53,372 bases of DNA from Sphingomonas sp. (GTDB lineage: Bacteria > Pseudomonadota > Alphaproteobacteria > Sphingomonadales > Sphingomonadaceae), in contig JAIELC010000016.1 in assembly GCA_019753375.1 (NCBI GenBank), positions 1 through 53,372 on the forward strand. Reading direction: 5' to 3'. How positions within the stretch are numbered: position 1 is the first letter of the stretch; every line of letters begins with the position of its first letter. A model generated the notes under the pieces. It was not told the DNA's origin. It was given only the letters and a program-made list of their open reading frames with translations, and made no database searches. Both the position numbers and the translations under genes were made by a program. Of this stretch, positions 51,189-53,372 are shown in pieces.

Positions 51189-52078
51189 CAGGGTATGGCC
51201 GGCTCCACAAGCACGCGGTCGAGCAGCCTGTCGATCGCTGCCCCGACAATTGGTTCATCAAGCGTAGGGGCATGCCCCGTATCAGGAACCGTGATCAGCT
51301 CTGCCGAGCCAAGCCTCTCGGTCATCCGATGCGCCACGGAGTCGGACAAAATGTCTGATAGGGCTCCCCGCACAACCAGCACCGGTACATTGTTCAGTCG
51401 ATCAAACGCCCCCCACATATCGGGTCCTGCTTCGTTGCCGGGTACCCGGAGCGGTTCGGCGATTTTCAGATCATAGTCGAGCACGATCCGCCCCGCGCTG
51501 TTCAGCCGGTAAAGGCGCTTGGCCATCGCAAGCCAGTCGCTGAGCTGGTAGTTGGGATAGACATCGCCATTGGCCTCGGCGAGCCCGCGGGCAGCATGCA
51601 CCCATGTTGGCCAGCTGCTCGACTTGCCGACATAGCTGCGGATGCGCGCCAATCCACCTGCCTCAACTTCCGGCCCGACATCATTCAGCACCGCACCTGC
51701 GATTGTGCCGCGGCCAGCGCCAGCCAACAGCATGGTCACGATCCCACCAAGCGAGGTGCCGATGGCGACAAAGCGGTTAATCCCGAGTTCGCCGAGAAGC
51801 GCATCAACATCCTGCACATAGGCTAACGGGACATAGGTCATAGAGTCCTTGGCATAGGCGCTTTCGCCACGACCGCGCAGATCCACCACGACGACGCGCC
51901 ACTCTGCCGACAACCGATCAGCCAGCAGATCAAAATCCCGCGCATTGCGGGTGAGCCCGGGCAGACACAGGATCGGTGGGCGCTCAACGGCGCCGTCCGG
52001 TGATCGAGCGGGGTAATCGCGTGCATGGAGCCGCAGCCCGTCATTCGACCACCAATATCGATTTTCATATGTGGCCAT
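51188..52078 (-). CDS. Alpha/beta hydrolase
   Basis: 296 residues. The nucleophile elbow is GTSLGG (FVAIGTSLGGIVTML), the oxyanion segment is PPILCLPGLTRNARDF and the catalytic histidine is in VPDTGHAPTLDEP. The VVVDLRGRGESAYAKD segment resembles esterase or lactonase members near the 3-oxoadipate enol-lactone hydrolase group. The substrate is not known. Its start codon lies 37 bases from the divergent selO start, so the two genes share a very short control region. Confidence 0.9.
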   Translation of the reverse strand: MATYENRYWWSNDGLRLHARDYPARSPDGAVERPPILCLPGLTRNARDFDLLADRLSAEWRVVVVDLRGRGESAYAKDSMTYVPLAYVQDVDALLGELGINRFVAIGTSLGGIVTMLLAGAGRGTIAGAVLNDVGPEVEAGGLARIRSYVGKSSSWPTWVHAARGLAEANGDVYPNYQLSDWLAMAKRLYRLNSAGRIVLDYDLKIAEPLRVPGNEAGPDMWGAFDRLNNVPVLVVRGALSDILSDSVAHRMTERLGSAELITVPDTGHAPTLDEPIVGAAIDRLLDRVLVEPAIP

Positions 52079-52115
52079 GGTTGCGTCCTTGGGTGCCTCG
52101 CCTCCATATCGCCGG

Positions 52116-53372
52116 ATGGCTTCGAACCCGCAACCCGCTCGCTATCATGCCGATCCGGCAATTCTCGAATTGGGCAACGACTTTTACGATCCGGTCAGGC
52201 CCGCCGAGTTCCCGGAGACCAGACTGCGCTTCCGTAATGATCGCGCAGCGGCACAAATTGGCCTGCACGACCTGAGCGATGGGGCATGGTGCCAACACTT
52301 TGGTCGCTTTTTTCCGCTTGCCAACAATTTACCCAATGCGCTCGCCCTAAGATATCACGGCCACCAGTTCCGCGTATATAACCCTCAGATCGGCGACGGT
52401 CGGGGTTTTCTGTTCGCTCAGTTGCGCGACGACCGCAATCGCCTGATGGATTTGGGCACCAAGGGTTCAGGCACGACTCCCTGGAGCCGCTTCGGCGACG
52501 GACGGCTGACTTTGAAGGGAGGCGTCCGCGAAGTCCTCGCAACCGAGATGCTCGAGGCGTTGGGCGTCACCACATCGCGGAGCTTCTCGCTGATTGAAAC
52601 GGGTGAGGCGCTGGAGCGCAACGACGAGCCTTCGCCCACGCGATCGGCCGTATTGGTGCGGCTTAACCACAGCCATATTCGGATCGGCACATTTCAGCGT
52701 TTGGCGACGCTTGGGGACGTTGAGAATCTCAAAAAGCTGATCGGCTATGTGCTCCGCCACTATTTCGACGATGGAGGATCGGGCGACAATGCAGCGCTGC
52801 GGCTGCTTGATCACGTTGTTCGGCGCACCGCCCGCCTGGCCGGTCAGTTCATGGCTGCCGGATTTGTCCACGGCGTCCTGAACAGCGACAACATCAATGT
52901 AACGGGCGAAAGCTTTGATTACGGCCCATGGCGGTTCACCCCCAACTGGGATCCGGGTTTCGTTGCCGCCTATTTTGACCATAATGGTCTTTATGCGTTC
53001 GGCCGCCAGCCTGAAGCGATCCATTGGGACGTCATGCAACTGGCCGGGACGCTGCTGCCCTTCGCCGACGAAAAGGCGCTGATCGACGTTCTCGACCGCT
53101 TTGGTGACGCCTATCAACCAGCGGTGACAGCGGCAATCCTCTGGCGCCTTGGCGTGGAGCCCGCTGATGCCGTGCGCGATCAGGCGGTGATCCAGGCAAT
53201 TGAGCGCGGGCTGCGCGCCGCAAACACGGGGATTGACGACTTTTTCTTCCGCAGCTTTGGCGGGTCCATCCCCGTTGATCTTGGTGACAGCTTCGCGCCC
53301 GCCCGCGATTTGCTGACTGGCTATCGGCCGCGAAAAGGCCGGGATCACCCCTATTGGCAGGATACCGCGCCT
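52116..53372 (+). CDS. selO: SelO/YdiU-type protein adenylyltransferase (partial, cut by window end)
   Basis: 419 codons are visible, open to the last base. SelO is a pseudokinase that transfers AMP from ATP to serine, threonine or tyrosine of target proteins, with a role in redox stress. The N-terminal segments match the family: ANNLPNALALRYHGHQF, YNPQIGDGRGFLFAQL, DLGTKGSGTTPWSR and RFGDGRLTLKGGVREVLATEML. Later come LIETGEALER, the FVHGVLNSDNINVTGESFDYGPW loop with the metal-binding D/N residues, and PFADEKAL. ATG 52116 gives the normal start; an in-frame ATG at 52077 would overlap the divergent hydrolase gene. The C-terminal part lies beyond the window. Confidence 0.93.
   Translation, partial: MASNPQPARYHADPAILELGNDFYDPVRPAEFPETRLRFRNDRAAAQIGLHDLSDGAWCQHFGRFFPLANNLPNALALRYHGHQFRVYNPQIGDGRGFLFAQLRDDRNRLMDLGTKGSGTTPWSRFGDGRLTLKGGVREVLATEMLEALGVTTSRSFSLIETGEALERNDEPSPTRSAVLVRLNHSHIRIGTFQRLATLGDVENLKKLIGYVLRHYFDDGGSGDNAALRLLDHVVRRTARLAGQFMAAGFVHGVLNSDNINVTGESFDYGPWRFTPNWDPGFVAAYFDHNGLYAFGRQPEAIHWDVMQLAGTLLPFADEKALIDVLDRFGDAYQPAVTAAILWRLGVEPADAVRDQAVIQAIERGLRAANTGIDDFFFRSFGGSIPVDLGDSFAPARDLLTGYRPRKGRDHPYWQDTAP

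Noticed and set aside
1..53372. CRISPR arrays, insertion sequences, prophage, integrase or plasmid replication genes
   Set aside because: Looked for regular direct repeats, transposase or integrase motifs and phage genes on both strands; none found.

Overview
The window is a gene-dense, high-GC stretch of bacterial chromosome, best explained as an alphaproteobacterium of the order Sphingomonadales. That placement is inference. It rests on the pcm-tolC-popZ(DUF2497)-valS gene order, the hydrolase-astA-astB arginine cluster, a fused cysNC, an ECF42-type sigma factor next to a DGPF (YciI-like) gene, and several families typical of sphingomonads. About 50 protein genes and two tRNA genes can be supported. 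There is no rRNA, CRISPR array, transposase, integrase or plasmid/phage replication gene, so this looks like core and shell chromosome rather than a mobile island.

Layout. 1-3623: the tail of an unidentified gene, then an M20 hydrolase, astA and astB (arginine succinyltransferase catabolism). 3688-7577: a small membrane protein, then the sulfate-activation cluster cysD-cysNC-cysQ. 7589-11006: a convergent GT2-GtrA glycosyltransferase, then enoyl-CoA hydratase and an alpha-methylacyl-CoA racemase/CoA-transferase. 11023-15242: tRNA-Arg(ACG), a lipoprotein, two tandem GNAT genes behind hemB, and a MATE transporter. 15459-23268: valS, an S9 peptidase, a PopZ-family protein, a TolC-type outer-membrane protein and a Pcm-like methyltransferase, all on the minus strand. 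23457-24580: tRNA-Cys(GCA) and an AraC regulator. 24757-29203: a signalling cluster of an EAL protein, a TPR-containing hybrid histidine kinase with an eroded receiver, and a stand-alone response regulator.

29270-29700 is the largest gene-free stretch. 29701-35747 (minus) carries argE-like deacetylase, a Baeyer-Villiger-type monooxygenase, malate synthase G, a MarR regulator and a DUF1275 membrane protein. 35891-37521 (plus) is hppD plus a VOC protein, for tyrosine catabolism. 37695-39802 holds a small CxxC protein and the DGPF-ECF42 sigma pair with a matching promoter. 39799-41072 (minus) is a prepilin peptidase coupled to a secreted protein of unknown function. 41181-43401 holds thiolase and a nucleotide-sugar epimerase; 43442-44413 a GNAT and an SH3 protein; 44512-45522 a 2-hydroxyacid dehydrogenase. 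Then come two inverted-repeat elements, a penicillin/AHL-acylase-type Ntn hydrolase, a PilZ protein, a nitronate-monooxygenase-like flavoprotein with an unusual cysteine cluster, a GT4 glycosyltransferase, an alpha/beta hydrolase, and the start of selO, which is cut by the window end.

Most genes have clear family assignments. The parts most worth a second look are the ECF42 regulon promoter, the EAL/hybrid-kinase/response-regulator cluster, the four-cysteine flavoprotein, and the unknown proteins coupled to the prepilin peptidase and lying downstream of the hppD-VOC pair. I did not find a clearly novel multi-gene system.
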